Part shown: piece by piece, positions 25,597 to 34,789 of the stretch
Numbering within the stretch: the first letter of the stretch is position 1
How the letters are laid out: each line of letters starts with the position of its first letter
Origin: Lepidonotus clava
Taxonomy: Eukaryota > Annelida > Polychaeta > Phyllodocida > Polynoidae
Direction: 5' to 3'
Length of the DNA: 64,000 bases
Assembly: GCA_936440205.1 (NCBI GenBank)
Contig: OW387133.1
Span: 50,804,374-50,868,373, forward strand
Notes under the pieces: model-generated
Seen by the model: only the letters and a program-made list of their open reading frames with translations
What the model was told of the DNA's origin: nothing
The model's database searches: none
Made by a program: the position numbers and the translations under genes

Positions 25597-25728
25597 AAAT
25601 ATGTAAAGAACGAATAACGAATATGTAAAGAACGAAGAACGAAATAGATGTAAAGAACGAATATGTAAAGAACGAATAACGAATATGTAAAGAACGAATA
25701 ACGAATATGTAAAGAACGAATAACGAAA
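25597..25728 (+). repeat. U3 minisatellite of the gypsy LTR
   Basis: Six copies of ATGTAAAGAACGAA spaced about 11-26 bases apart, most within a 22-base unit AATATGTAAAGAACGAATAACG. The same array recurs in the 3' LTR at about 37924-38055. Tandem repeats in U3 commonly act as enhancer units in retroelements; that role here is inference. Confidence 0.9.
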
Positions 25729-25759
25729 ACGTAATGGAACGAAACCCGGAAATATGTAA

Positions 25760-25892
25760 ACCGGAAGTGAAATGTAAACCGGAAACGGAATATATAAACC
25801 GGAAGTGACGTCAATTGTAGGTCACGTGACCGAAGGCAGCCAATCAGGGCTGACCTCTCTAGTATATAAAGGGGCGGTGAGGCCCGAATAAA
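25760..25892 (+). promoter_or_regulatory. Gypsy LTR promoter/enhancer cluster
   Basis: Read in order: ACCGGAAGTG (ETS-type, 25760-25769), a second CCGGAAGTG (about 25799-25807) running into TGACGTCA (CRE, 25806-25813), GTCACGTGAC (E-box, USF/TFE-type, 25821-25830), CCAAT (25840-25844), TATATAAA (25863-25870), and AATAAA (25887-25892) close to the expected start site. Each string matches a consensus of a conserved animal factor family. The copy in the 3' LTR lies 12,327 bases downstream. Confidence 0.75.
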
Positions 25893-26484
25893 CAGAGTTC
25901 TTCAACAGTTCTCCTGGTGTCCAGACGTGTCCTCTTTCCTGAAACAACCACTAAAGATGAGCCGAATAGAGTAATTAAGTCGAAGTTAGGACAAAACAGT
26001 CGAAGTCCGAGATAGGTAGTCGAAACATAGGGTAAGGGGCCCGAAGGCCCGAAGAACGAGGAACGAGGGAACGAAGTAGGGCACGAAGGCCCGAAGTAGT
26101 ACCGGAAACCGAGGCGTAGTATGGTACGAAGACATGGGGAGCGGAACGAGGGAGCGAAGTCCGCGGGGACGAGGGCGCGGCGTGCTCGGCCCCACGCTAC
26201 CAAACAATAGGCGACCGTCGGCCCGTCGCCCCCGCGGACCGGAACTCAGGGGTGGACCGTTCCCCGGCCGACCCGTACCCCTACCATAATTTCCCTCCCC
26301 CGCAGTCCTCCGTCGACATCGAGTGCCGATCGATTCGCTCAGCCCCCCCTCGTGCGCGAGGCACGACTCTAGAAACACACCTCGGTTCTTGGCCCGGATT
26401 CCCCGTCCGCCCCGAGACCCGAACAACCCCCACGTTCCTCTGTCGTAAGAATCGGCAACCCCGACTTACCAGAGAACGTCACAC

Positions 26485-26499
26485 TGGTGGCAGCGGTGG
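26485..26499 (+). other. Primer-binding site, tRNA-Leu type
   Basis: TGGTGGCAGCGGTGG starts one base after the 5' LTR. Its reverse complement, CCACCGCTGCCACCA, equals the 3' end (including CCA) of the animal tRNA-Leu (AAG/UAG) that I recall from vertebrate tRNA sequences. This would prime minus-strand DNA synthesis. Confidence 0.8.
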
Positions 26500-26559
26500 T
26501 GCTGAAATAGGCACATACGGACTTGTGGATCTTGGGTGTTTCATCGGTATTGGATACTC

Positions 26560-27510
26560 ATGGCGACTGCGGCAGTCTTCGAGCAGATGGATTCTGACGT
26601 CGCCTTCAAGGAAGGTGGGGAGGAGAAAGGAGGTGCGAAAACCGAGACCAAAGGGGAGGACACGACCATCATGGGTAGGCAGTTTAATTTTATGGGAACG
26701 TCCACCCCGACGGATGAGCAGAATGTGCGGGCTCAACAACAACAGACCGGCCAGGAAGGAGCGAGTTTGAAGAAGTTCAGTTTACGACCAGAGAAGTATG
26801 ACGGTAAACCGGATTTCGAGGGATGGATCAACCAGTTTGAGGAGTACGCAACATTGGGACGCTGGACGGCCGAGGAAAAAGCGGCGATGCTTTTCCTCTC
26901 GCTGACGGGAACGGCACGAATGTACTTTGTCGGACTCCCGGACAGGGAACGACTCCGTTACTCGGCGAGGGTGGATGCGTTGCGCCGGAGGTTCGGTCAG
27001 GAGAAGGACACGTGTAATGCTCTGCAAGAGTTGGCGGGCTTGAAACGTGTAAAGAACCAGACAGCGAAGGAGTTGGCTGATAATGCCCGGCGACTGGCAT
27101 CGAGAGCCTACTTCTCCAACGATTACGCTAGCCAGGAAAAAGCAGCATTACATGCGTTCCAGGCTGCAGTTGGGGAAGACCTTCAGCTGAAGTGTGCAGA
27201 GAAAGGATGCAAGACACTAGAGGAGGCGGTAGAGGTGGTAGAAATACAGGAACGATACTCACGCCGCCTCCTGCGGGCAGTGAAGCCCGAGGAAGACGCC
27301 AATACACAGATCATGGCCTTGAACGGTAAGTTGGAGGAGATGATGAAAGAATTGGCAGAGGAACGGGAAGCTAGAAGACAAGCAACGGCCCGGAGGGAGG
27401 CGTTTAAGAAGCGAAAAGAAGATTTAGAGTGTCATCACTGTCACCAGAAGGGCCATTTCGCAAGAGAGTGTTCTCAGCGTCAGGGAAACGGACAGTCGCC
27501 GTCGCAGTAA
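26560..27510 (+). CDS. gag: Gypsy Gag
   Basis: 316 codons from the ATG at 26560, 76 bases after the LTR. It is the capsid/nucleocapsid protein that assembles the particle and binds element RNA. The central part (FSLRPEKYDGKPDFEGWINQ onwards) has the alpha-helical retrotransposon Gag capsid pattern, including W-x-x-Q-F-E-E-Y and an FLSLTGTARMYF stretch. A charged Glu/Arg/Lys-rich helix precedes the CCHC knuckle CHHCHQKGHFAREC near the C terminus. There is one knuckle, as in many gypsy Gags. The end overlaps pol in the -1 frame. Confidence 0.93.
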   Translation: MATAAVFEQMDSDVAFKEGGEEKGGAKTETKGEDTTIMGRQFNFMGTSTPTDEQNVRAQQQQTGQEGASLKKFSLRPEKYDGKPDFEGWINQFEEYATLGRWTAEEKAAMLFLSLTGTARMYFVGLPDRERLRYSARVDALRRRFGQEKDTCNALQELAGLKRVKNQTAKELADNARRLASRAYFSNDYASQEKAALHAFQAAVGEDLQLKCAEKGCKTLEEAVEVVEIQERYSRRLLRAVKPEEDANTQIMALNGKLEEMMKELAEEREARRQATARREAFKKRKEDLECHHCHQKGHFARECSQRQGNGQSPSQ

Positions 27511-30500
27511 GCGCGGGGCCCCCTTCGGGCGCGGCGAGAGAAGTAGTAGGCATGGGAGAATGTGGACTTTATGTGGCCGGGACGGTGGGAGAGAATGTCG
27601 TCCGTTTTTTGGTTGATACCGGATCTATGATCAGTCTGCTGTCGGAACGCCTCTGGAGAGAGTGGGGACGAAAAAGAGAAGAACTGGATGGATATGAAGG
27701 ACGTCTCTGCTCGGTAGATGGTAGTCCGTTGCGGTGCTACGGATGCACGAACTTGCCAGTGAAATTGGGAACACGCGTGTTGAAGTGGACGTTCATGGTG
27801 GCAGACATCGGTAGAGATGAAGGGATCCTGGGAAACGACTTCGCGGTGAAATACCGGCTGACAGTTAAGCCCCACGCGAGTGCCATCTTCCTGCCCGCCG
27901 AGGGGGAGGGAGAGGGGGAACGAATCCCGGGAGTAGAACAGAGAACGGATGGGATTCGGGCAGTTACCGTCGGAGGACAGGTCGTGCGAATCGAGAAAAC
28001 GACGGAAATACCCCCACTCCAAGTGACCCGAGTAACAGTAGTAGCGAGAATGGACATAAGACAGGGTGGACAGCTGGCTGTCATCACCGGCGCTGGATTA
28101 CCTATGGGACTGGAGGTGATCCCAGGAACGGTGACATTGGGAGAAGAAAATGAAGTTTGGGTGGCCAACCGAGGGACCGAGAGCGCGAAATTGGAAACCG
28201 GCGGGGTACTCGGAGAAGCCACCTTCGTACAAGAGGTACGAGGAGTAGGAAGTGAAGCAAAAGAACCCCCAGGAGCGCTCGCTGAAATGATAGGGGAGGC
28301 TAAGAAAGACCTGACCACGAAGGAGGGCGAAGAGCTGGAGAAAGCCATCATGGCCCGGGAACAAATGTTTGCGACCTCGAAACATGAGTTAGGACGGACA
28401 GATTTAGTACAACATCGAATTAAAACGGGAGATCAGATGCCGATCAAGCAGAGGGTCAGACGGTATCCGGCCACCAGGAGAGAGGAAGAACGAGCACTGG
28501 TGGAGGATATGTTAAATTTAGGGATTATCCAAGAGAGCGGGAGTGCGTGGAGTAGCCCGACCGTTCTAGTCAAAAAGAAGGACGGAGGAACGAGGTTCTG
28601 TATTGACTACCGAAAACTGAACCAGGCTACGAAAGTGGACGCCTATCCGCTCCCGCGGATAGAGGACAGCCTCAACACTTTAGGAGGAAGCCTATTCTTC
28701 TGCAGTCTGGATCTCGCGAGTGGATATTGGCAGGTGGAGATGGCACCGGAGGACCAAGAAAAGACGGCCTTCGTGACTCAAGGAGGATTATATGAGTTCA
28801 AAGTGATGCCATTCGGGCTAGTGAACGCCCCAGCCACCTTCGAGAGACTGATGGAAAGAATCCTCAGAGGAATCGTGTGGGAGGAGTGTCTGGTATACTT
28901 GGATGATATACTGGTCTTTGGACCAACGTTCAAAGTGACTCTGGAAAGATTGGTACGGGTTCTGGACCGGCTGAACGCTGCAGGACTGAAGTTAAAGGCG
29001 CGAAAATGTAAGCTGTTCCAGAAGAAGATTCCGTTCTTGGGGCACGTTGTCTCGTTCAACGGGATCGAACCCGACCCCGAAAAGTGTCGGCAAGTAACCG
29101 AGTGGCCGGTCCCGCGGGATCTCCACGAGGTACGAGCCTTCGTGGGATTATGTTCGTACTACAGAAGGCATATAAACGGCTTCACGGAGTTGGCTGCCCC
29201 CTTGTATGAATTGGCAACGAAGGAGGAACCATTCGTGTGGAGCGCGAGACGACAAGAGGCATTTGATGCGATGAAGAAGGCGCTAACGGAGGCCCCGGTG
29301 TTGGGATTCCCGGAGGAAGAAGGACAATGGTGGCTTGATACAGACGCCAGTGACGTGGGAACGGGAGCCGTGCTATCACAAGAGCAGAGAGGGGAGGAAC
29401 GGGTGATAGCTTACACGAGCAAAACCCTGGAGTCAAACGAACGAAAGTATTGCACCACGCGGAAAGAACTGTTGGCGGTGGTGCGAGCTTTGAAGCATTT
29501 TCGGTGCTACATCTATGGTCAACGCGTGATAGTCCGGACGGATAACAGCGCGGTTAGTTGGCTGCAGAGAAGTAAGGAACCGATGGGGCAGGCTGCTCGG
29601 TGGATTGAGATTATCGACTCGCATGATGTGTCGTTCCAACACCGACCGGGCAGGAAGCATGGGAACGCTGACGCGTTGTCCCGGTATCCGTGCAAACAAT
29701 GTGGAGAGGAGCACGAGAATACCGAACAAGTGAGAGTAGTGACGCGGGCCCGGGGGCACGAGCCCGGATGGTCCCCGCAGGAGATGAGAGCAGCGCAGAG
29801 GAGGGATCGAGATATAGGGCCGATTGTCGCACGGATGGAAAAAGATGCGGACCGGCCAGGTTGGGAGGCCATATCTCCGGAATCCCGAGAAACAAAGATC
29901 CTATGGAGGCAATGGGAACGATTAAGCCTCAGGGATGGCGTGCTGCATCGGAAGTACTGGGAACTAGAAGGACATGGTTGGAGGAACCAGTTGGTCGTTC
30001 CCCGAGGGGAACGGGCCAAGCTGGTAAGGGAATACCATGGAGGCGCGGCAGGAGCGCATTTAGGAGTCGCCAGGACGACGGCCCTGTTGGAACAAGGGTT
30101 TTACTGGCCGGGACTCCGGGAAGACGTGCGGAAGGAATGTCGAGAATGTGATTGCGCGTTGCTGAAAAAGGGAAGAGGAAGACGGGAGCCGCTACATCAG
30201 TACATAGTGGGGGAGCCGATGGAACGGCTGGCCATGGATGTTTCGGGCCCGTACCCAGTCACCAAACGAGGAAATAAGTATTGCCTGATGGTGGGATGCT
30301 ATTTCACCAAATGGTTGGAGTGTTTCCCGATCCCGGATCAAAAGGCAACGACAGTGGCGAACAAACTGGTTGAAGAAGTAGTAGCACGGTACGGCGCGTT
30401 TCGGGAACTACACTCAGATCAAGGAACGAATTTCGAATCCGAGGTGGTGGCTCAGGTCTGTGCACTATTCGGGATTCACAAAACAAGAACGACGCCGTAC

Positions 30501-31121
30501 CACCCCAGGAGTGACGGGTACATAGAACGAAGTTTCCGTACTTTGGGGTGTTGTTTGAAAGCCAGCTGCCGAGCGACAGGTCGGGAATGGGACGAGATGG
30601 TCCCGCTCGTGATGATGAGTTATAGAGCAACGCCGCAAGCCAGCACGGGAGTGACACCGAACATGATGATGCTGGGCCGACAGACCATGATGCCGCGACA
30701 GGCGATTTATGGGAGACCTCTAGGACCAGAGGAGGAACCCCGACGGGTAAGCGACTATGTGGAAAGCCTAGAGGAAGGGCTAGTCGCGGCCTATCGGGAG
30801 GCCCGGACGGGGCTGAAACGAGCCGCCATCCATCAGAAACACGAGTATGATGGGAAGGTGACTCGGCGGGAATACCACGCCGGAGAACTGGTCTGGGTGC
30901 ACGATACGGTAGTGGATAGGGACAAGGGAACGAAGTTGCGATTTCCATGGATAGGCCCTGCACTGATCGTCAAGGTGCTTGACCGAGGACGGGTGGTAGT
31001 ACGGAAGAAACGAGGGAAACCGGGGGGGGTGGTCCATGTGGACCGCCTGGAACCCTACCGAGGACACGCTGCGCCAGCTTGGATGGTAGCTGACCAGCAA
31101 GGATACGAGGCTGCACAGTAA
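27429..31121 (+). CDS. pol: Gypsy Pol: protease, RT, RNase H, integrase
   Basis: Open for 1230 codons, reached from gag by the -1 shift. Counted from the frame's first codon: aspartic protease LVDTGS (Asp63); RT with FCIDYRKLNQ, SLDLASGYWQ, MPFGLVNAPATF and YLDD (490-493); RNase H with WLDTDASDVGTGA, the ELLAVVRAL helix, RTDNSAV and HGNADALSR; integrase zinc-binding H870, H877, C904, C907; catalytic D937, D997, E1033 with 35 residues between the last two; and a C-terminal GPY/F-like part (FPWIGPALIVK ... HVDRLEPY). This is the complete domain order of Ty3/gypsy. It cuts the polyprotein, makes cDNA and integrates it. Confidence 0.96.
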   Translation: MSSLSPEGPFRKRVFSASGKRTVAVAVSAGPPSGAAREVVGMGECGLYVAGTVGENVVRFLVDTGSMISLLSERLWREWGRKREELDGYEGRLCSVDGSPLRCYGCTNLPVKLGTRVLKWTFMVADIGRDEGILGNDFAVKYRLTVKPHASAIFLPAEGEGEGERIPGVEQRTDGIRAVTVGGQVVRIEKTTEIPPLQVTRVTVVARMDIRQGGQLAVITGAGLPMGLEVIPGTVTLGEENEVWVANRGTESAKLETGGVLGEATFVQEVRGVGSEAKEPPGALAEMIGEAKKDLTTKEGEELEKAIMAREQMFATSKHELGRTDLVQHRIKTGDQMPIKQRVRRYPATRREEERALVEDMLNLGIIQESGSAWSSPTVLVKKKDGGTRFCIDYRKLNQATKVDAYPLPRIEDSLNTLGGSLFFCSLDLASGYWQVEMAPEDQEKTAFVTQGGLYEFKVMPFGLVNAPATFERLMERILRGIVWEECLVYLDDILVFGPTFKVTLERLVRVLDRLNAAGLKLKARKCKLFQKKIPFLGHVVSFNGIEPDPEKCRQVTEWPVPRDLHEVRAFVGLCSYYRRHINGFTELAAPLYELATKEEPFVWSARRQEAFDAMKKALTEAPVLGFPEEEGQWWLDTDASDVGTGAVLSQEQRGEERVIAYTSKTLESNERKYCTTRKELLAVVRALKHFRCYIYGQRVIVRTDNSAVSWLQRSKEPMGQAARWIEIIDSHDVSFQHRPGRKHGNADALSRYPCKQCGEEHENTEQVRVVTRARGHEPGWSPQEMRAAQRRDRDIGPIVARMEKDADRPGWEAISPESRETKILWRQWERLSLRDGVLHRKYWELEGHGWRNQLVVPRGERAKLVREYHGGAAGAHLGVARTTALLEQGFYWPGLREDVRKECRECDCALLKKGRGRREPLHQYIVGEPMERLAMDVSGPYPVTKRGNKYCLMVGCYFTKWLECFPIPDQKATTVANKLVEEVVARYGAFRELHSDQGTNFESEVVAQVCALFGIHKTRTTPYHPRSDGYIERSFRTLGCCLKASCRATGREWDEMVPLVMMSYRATPQASTGVTPNMMMLGRQTMMPRQAIYGRPLGPEEEPRRVSDYVESLEEGLVAAYREARTGLKRAAIHQKHEYDGKVTRREYHAGELVWVHDTVVDRDKGTKLRFPWIGPALIVKVLDRGRVVVRKKRGKPGGVVHVDRLEPYRGHAAPAWMVADQQGYEAAQ
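27483..27489 (+). promoter_or_regulatory. Likely -1 ribosomal frameshift site (GGGAAAC)
   Basis: The heptamer G-GGA-AAC sits in the gag reading phase required for tandem slippage, 19 bases before the gag stop triplet, inside the gag/pol overlap, and pol is in the -1 frame. The same heptamer is used by some retroviruses. A GC-rich segment at 27511-27535, able to fold around CCC-TTC-GGG, lies downstream, though farther than the usual 5-9 bases. Confidence 0.75.
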
Positions 31122-32278
31122 ATGCTTGGGGTGGGGCGCGCTAGGGCACGTAAGGAAACGGGGTACCCCCTTTTTGTGATGAAGTCGTTTTCGTGTCTCG
31201 ATTCCGCAGGTGGAAGAGGACCAAGGGAACGACCAAATCGGCGCTACACAGAAAGGCTTTGGCCAAAAAGGACTGATCAACCTGGGGCCATTGAGTCGGG
31301 GCGGTGCGTTGACCACTACAGTAGGAGTGCAGGTCGTTAGGCTGTAGAGATTCGCTACCTAGCTGAAGATTGGTTCTCTTGCGGATGTAATATAGGTGGG
31401 AAATGCGGGGTTGGAACGAAAAACGGCGTTCGGGAGCCACGACGGCCCGAATGTCTAAAGTAGTCCCACGGAGCCGCTTTCCGGTCAGTTCGGAGGAACC
31501 ACAGCGTGGAAAAGATGGTTGGGTTACAACGGAAGACAGACCCGGTGGCAAGCTGGTGAAGACTTCTGAAGTAATGCCGACTTGGTAATACCGCTTTACA
31601 GCGTCCAGGAGACCGGAGGAGAGTAGATGCGGCACTCTCGGGAACGCCGGAGGAACGAACGGACGGCTGTAAAAGGCGAGGCCTGAAACGAGGACGGGCT
31701 TTAAAGTAGGTCGTAAAAGGAATAAAAGAGGACAAAGAGAACGGGGCGGCGGCGAGGAGATGATAACGCCGAGCCCCTGTGTTCTCCGGGAAGTGTGCGG
31801 AAGCACTGTGAGGGCCAAGATGAAAAAGGCAAGAAAAGGCGACGAGGGATGAAAGGACCGAGGGCGTCCGGTGGGGCAATAAAAGGCCTAGGAAAAACGC
31901 GAGGACGGGCGAAGGGCCGCGAGGTAAAGAAAGCAGGCGAGGCGGTGACCAGCGGCGGGCCCCGGGGACCGGAAAATAGTAGGGGGCGCCACCGTAGAAG
32001 TGGATGGTGAGTCTGACGCTAGGGGTCGCTAGTGCAGGCCACGCCCACTTCCGCCTGCGGCGGCTATAAAAGGCAGAGCGCTCGCCGGAGCAGGTCATTC
32101 TGGTCAGCCGACCAGGATTCATCGAATCGCAGACGAGCAGACTGAGCTAAGGAGAAGAAAACAAGAAGAAAAGCAGAGAAGCGAGACGAGCAGCATCACC
32201 ACGAGACAAAAACGGAAACGGCTGACGGGACGAGCTTCAAGATTGGAACGAGCCCCGAAAGCCCGGAAAACAGACACG
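31122..32278 (+). other. Gypsy spacer between pol and ORF3
   Basis: About 1.16 kb of GC-rich, purine-rich sequence without a recognisable coding domain on either strand; longer antisense frames reflect composition. Its right end carries the promoter-like block for ORF3. No clear splice acceptor was identified by eye. Confidence 0.6.
32039..32100 (+). promoter_or_regulatory. Possible internal promoter for ORF3
   Basis: Read in order: CCACGCCC (GC/KLF-type, 32039-32046), CACTTCCGCC (reverse ETS-type, 32046-32055), TATAAAAG (32065-32072) and TCATTCT, whose A at 32097 is 32 bases after the TATA start, the normal distance for an initiator. A 182-base leader then precedes the ORF3 ATG. The ETS-type site echoes the two in U3. 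The element could instead express ORF3 by splicing. Confidence 0.5.
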
Positions 32279-34789
32279 ATGAGCGGACAGTGCTGGGAAG
32301 GACATTGTCACGGAAAGGAGTTTAAGCACTTGGCCAAGCATATTAAAGGCCAGCACGATGGATTACGGAAGCAGTACTACATGTGCCCGGTGTGTTCGAG
32401 TCGAGCCTATTCGACACACCAAGACTGGAGAAAGCACATGACGGAATCACACGAAGGGAACCTGCAGAGGGGGATGCCGAAGCAAGACCCCCTTCTGAGG
32501 CTAGAGTATGCTGCGGCGTTCGCCTTGGACCCGAAAGGACGACCGCCGTACACCAGTTTCGCTACTGGGGATGAAACGGCGGCCCGGGTAGCCAACATGG
32601 AACGGGACTACGCGGTGCGCCATCCAGAGGGATTTCAACCCCCTGAGAGGGCGGTGGATAAGGAGGCACCGGAGAGGCCGCGACGGCAGATCCGCATCCC
32701 TTACTACCCGAGGGCGTCAAGAGGATCTGAGGACAGCGACGCCGAGCAGCTGGAGCAGGTAGCAACCGAAGAAGGATCAGAGGCCGACGAGGCCGGCGAG
32801 GGAGCCCAAGCAGCCAAAGCAGCAGGGAAGGGACCCCTGGCCGAGGTGGCGGAACGATCGACACCCACGCGTCGTTCCCCTCGGAGGGCCGCGAAAGGAG
32901 TACGGAAGGAAGACACCGAGTCGCCGCGAAGCGCGAGCCGGGCCGTGGTCAACCCGAAACCACTCCTGACACCAGACCAAATATCAGGGTTAGTACAGAG
33001 CCGAATTAAGAAGTTAAACGCCCAGGGAGAACCACGGGAACCGAGAGGACGAGGACTCCCAGGCAGAGGAAAAGGACGGACATCCACACCCACCCCGAAG
33101 CCGGGTTGCTCAGGAATACCACCGGGGGCTGAGGTGGTGGAATTGGTGAGCTCGTCCGACGACCAACGACCAAAAGTCAAGGAAGAAGAGGAGCCGCTCG
33201 CTTTCAAGAGGCCCCCGACGCAGGGATGCCCGACGGAGGAGCCGTCGCGAAAGAAGAAGTGGAAAAAGGTCAAGAAAGTCCCGAGAGAATTGGAGGAGGG
33301 AACGAGTTCGGACCAGTCGGAGTCAGGCAGGAGTATGTCGGCCCGAAGCGATCGGTCTTTGATTATCGCTGAGTCTAGCAGCACGGGAGAGCTGGGACCA
33401 TCACAGCCTGAGACCTCGACAGGAGTCAAACGGACCACGGGACTAGAACCACCTTGTAGCGACGCACAATTTACTATGATGACAGTTCATAAGAAATCGG
33501 TGATATACGAATCACGACACCCGAGGTACCCCGGGTATTTAAAAGGAACAATGAACCGGGAGGGATCGTTCAGGGGTTACCACGAGGCGAGATCCGACCG
33601 GGAGCTGGAGGACAGCATTCGGGAAGCACAGGGAGGCCGGCTGGTGGAAAGAGAAGCATTGTACCTAGGGAGGTTTCTGCGCGAGATGGCAGAAAGGCAG
33701 GGACTCAAACCGTCGGGGCGAGTGGAGAAAGTAAAGTATGTTCGGCATGCGGCCAGGCCGGAGGACACGGCGTCGACGGCCTCGACACAGCCGCTGTTCT
33801 CTACCCCTACCCCGACGAAAGCAGATTCACCCCTGGAGAAGATGGTATGTAAGCAGCCGATAGTGCCGCCCCCAGGATTGAAACGAATGAGAGACATTAC
33901 GGTAGCACCAGACACGCCAGAGACACGGGCGGCGGTTGACAACCTGACTCGGGCCAGTTTGGGGAGCTCGTTTTTCGGGTCGCAAGGATCGGAGGAGACC
34001 CCGGGACCACCGTCGCCCGAACGTATGGGATCGCCGCCAGGACCGGATACCCCACTCAAGGACGAGGACAAACACGGGCGGGCGCTACAACCGCGGGTTG
34101 TGATACACAGATTACAAATGCCGGCTGCCCAGTCCATGGACGAGGAGGTGGAAGACTCAGAGGACATGGAGTTGGGGCAGGCCGAGACCAGAGGATACGA
34201 GCCGGAGAAACAAGAATTGGACGAGTCGGGAGCGGATTCAGTGTTCGGGTCTATCGGAACGGAGATGCCGACGGCAGGACCATCTAGAGAAACACCGAGA
34301 CTCAAGTTATTACGGACACAGGCCGTTCACCAGGTCTTACAGGGACACTTTCCGGTGACGGCGCGAGCGGTACGAGACTGGGACGCGGAAAAGGCCATTC
34401 GGGTGCAACTGACGTGGCCCCCGAGAGAGGTGCGAGGAATGACGGCCAAGACAAGAGCAATGGCTTCGGCGTCTATGGCGTTCCTGATGGCACTAGAAAC
34501 GGGCCGCAAGCCAGAGACATTTGAAGAAGCGATGGCGCAGTTCCCGACGGCGGCACTGGGGCCGTTGACCAGGGAGTTCCCGGGGGTCGACCAGCTAGTT
34601 AACGAACACAACCGGACCGTCCAATTGGCTCAGACCCTAGTGATGCACAAAAACGAGGATCAACTGGATGACTTGTTGAAGGCGACAAGGGAGGCGGAAA
34701 AACAGAGCGGAATGGTGGATCAGCTTCTCGAGCTCCCCGCTAGGGAGGAGAGGCTGTTGCTGCCGATCCGACGCCAAGAAGAAGGGTGA
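32279..34789 (+). CDS. Gypsy third ORF, zinc-finger protein of unknown function
   Basis: 836 codons from the ATG at 32279, same strand as gag-pol, fully open. Two C2H2-like fingers open the protein: C5-x4-C10-x10-H21-x4-H26 and C36-x2-C39-x13-H53-x4-H58. Residues about 60-125 look folded (LRLEYAAAFALDPKGRPPYT). The long middle is rich in Ser, Pro, Glu, Lys and Arg with acidic and basic clusters, and appears disordered. A more ordered helical C terminus (about 690 to the end) includes LKLLRTQAVHQVLQGHFPVT and an MASASMAFLMALETGRKP helix. No signal peptide or membrane segment is seen, so it is not an envelope. I do not recognise the family; a nucleic-acid-binding role is inferred from the fingers only. 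Confidence 0.75.
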   Translation: MSGQCWEGHCHGKEFKHLAKHIKGQHDGLRKQYYMCPVCSSRAYSTHQDWRKHMTESHEGNLQRGMPKQDPLLRLEYAAAFALDPKGRPPYTSFATGDETAARVANMERDYAVRHPEGFQPPERAVDKEAPERPRRQIRIPYYPRASRGSEDSDAEQLEQVATEEGSEADEAGEGAQAAKAAGKGPLAEVAERSTPTRRSPRRAAKGVRKEDTESPRSASRAVVNPKPLLTPDQISGLVQSRIKKLNAQGEPREPRGRGLPGRGKGRTSTPTPKPGCSGIPPGAEVVELVSSSDDQRPKVKEEEEPLAFKRPPTQGCPTEEPSRKKKWKKVKKVPRELEEGTSSDQSESGRSMSARSDRSLIIAESSSTGELGPSQPETSTGVKRTTGLEPPCSDAQFTMMTVHKKSVIYESRHPRYPGYLKGTMNREGSFRGYHEARSDRELEDSIREAQGGRLVEREALYLGRFLREMAERQGLKPSGRVEKVKYVRHAARPEDTASTASTQPLFSTPTPTKADSPLEKMVCKQPIVPPPGLKRMRDITVAPDTPETRAAVDNLTRASLGSSFFGSQGSEETPGPPSPERMGSPPGPDTPLKDEDKHGRALQPRVVIHRLQMPAAQSMDEEVEDSEDMELGQAETRGYEPEKQELDESGADSVFGSIGTEMPTAGPSRETPRLKLLRTQAVHQVLQGHFPVTARAVRDWDAEKAIRVQLTWPPREVRGMTAKTRAMASASMAFLMALETGRKPETFEEAMAQFPTAALGPLTREFPGVDQLVNEHNRTVQLAQTLVMHKNEDQLDDLLKATREAEKQSGMVDQLLELPAREERLLLPIRRQEEG

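Larger units (their letters stand above)
25532..26483 (+). repeat. Gypsy 5' LTR
   Basis: 952 bases, offset exactly 12,327 from the 3' copy at both ends, so no length differences exist. U3 holds a minisatellite and a dense set of transcription-factor-like sites, then TATATAAA at 25863-25870 and AATAAA at 25887-25892. R and U5 follow; U5 is unusually long and GC-rich. Terminal inverted bases are TGTGA/TCACA. Confidence 0.95.

Noticed and set aside
25859-26426. Antisense frames of 114 and 146 codons in the 5' LTR, repeated in the 3' LTR
   Set aside because: Identical because the LTRs are identical; composition-driven shadows with no domain, opposite to the promoter.
31141-32122. Antisense frames of 225 and 255 codons in the pol-ORF3 spacer
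   Set aside because: Long because the + strand is purine-rich and poor in stop complements; no domain or start context.
32704-34305. Antisense frames of 242-244 codons across ORF3
   Set aside because: Shadows of the GC-rich sense frame; Ser/Pro-rich low-complexity only.
32279-34789. Envelope gene in the third ORF
   Set aside because: No signal peptide, membrane segment, furin-like site or cysteine pattern; zinc fingers and disorder instead.
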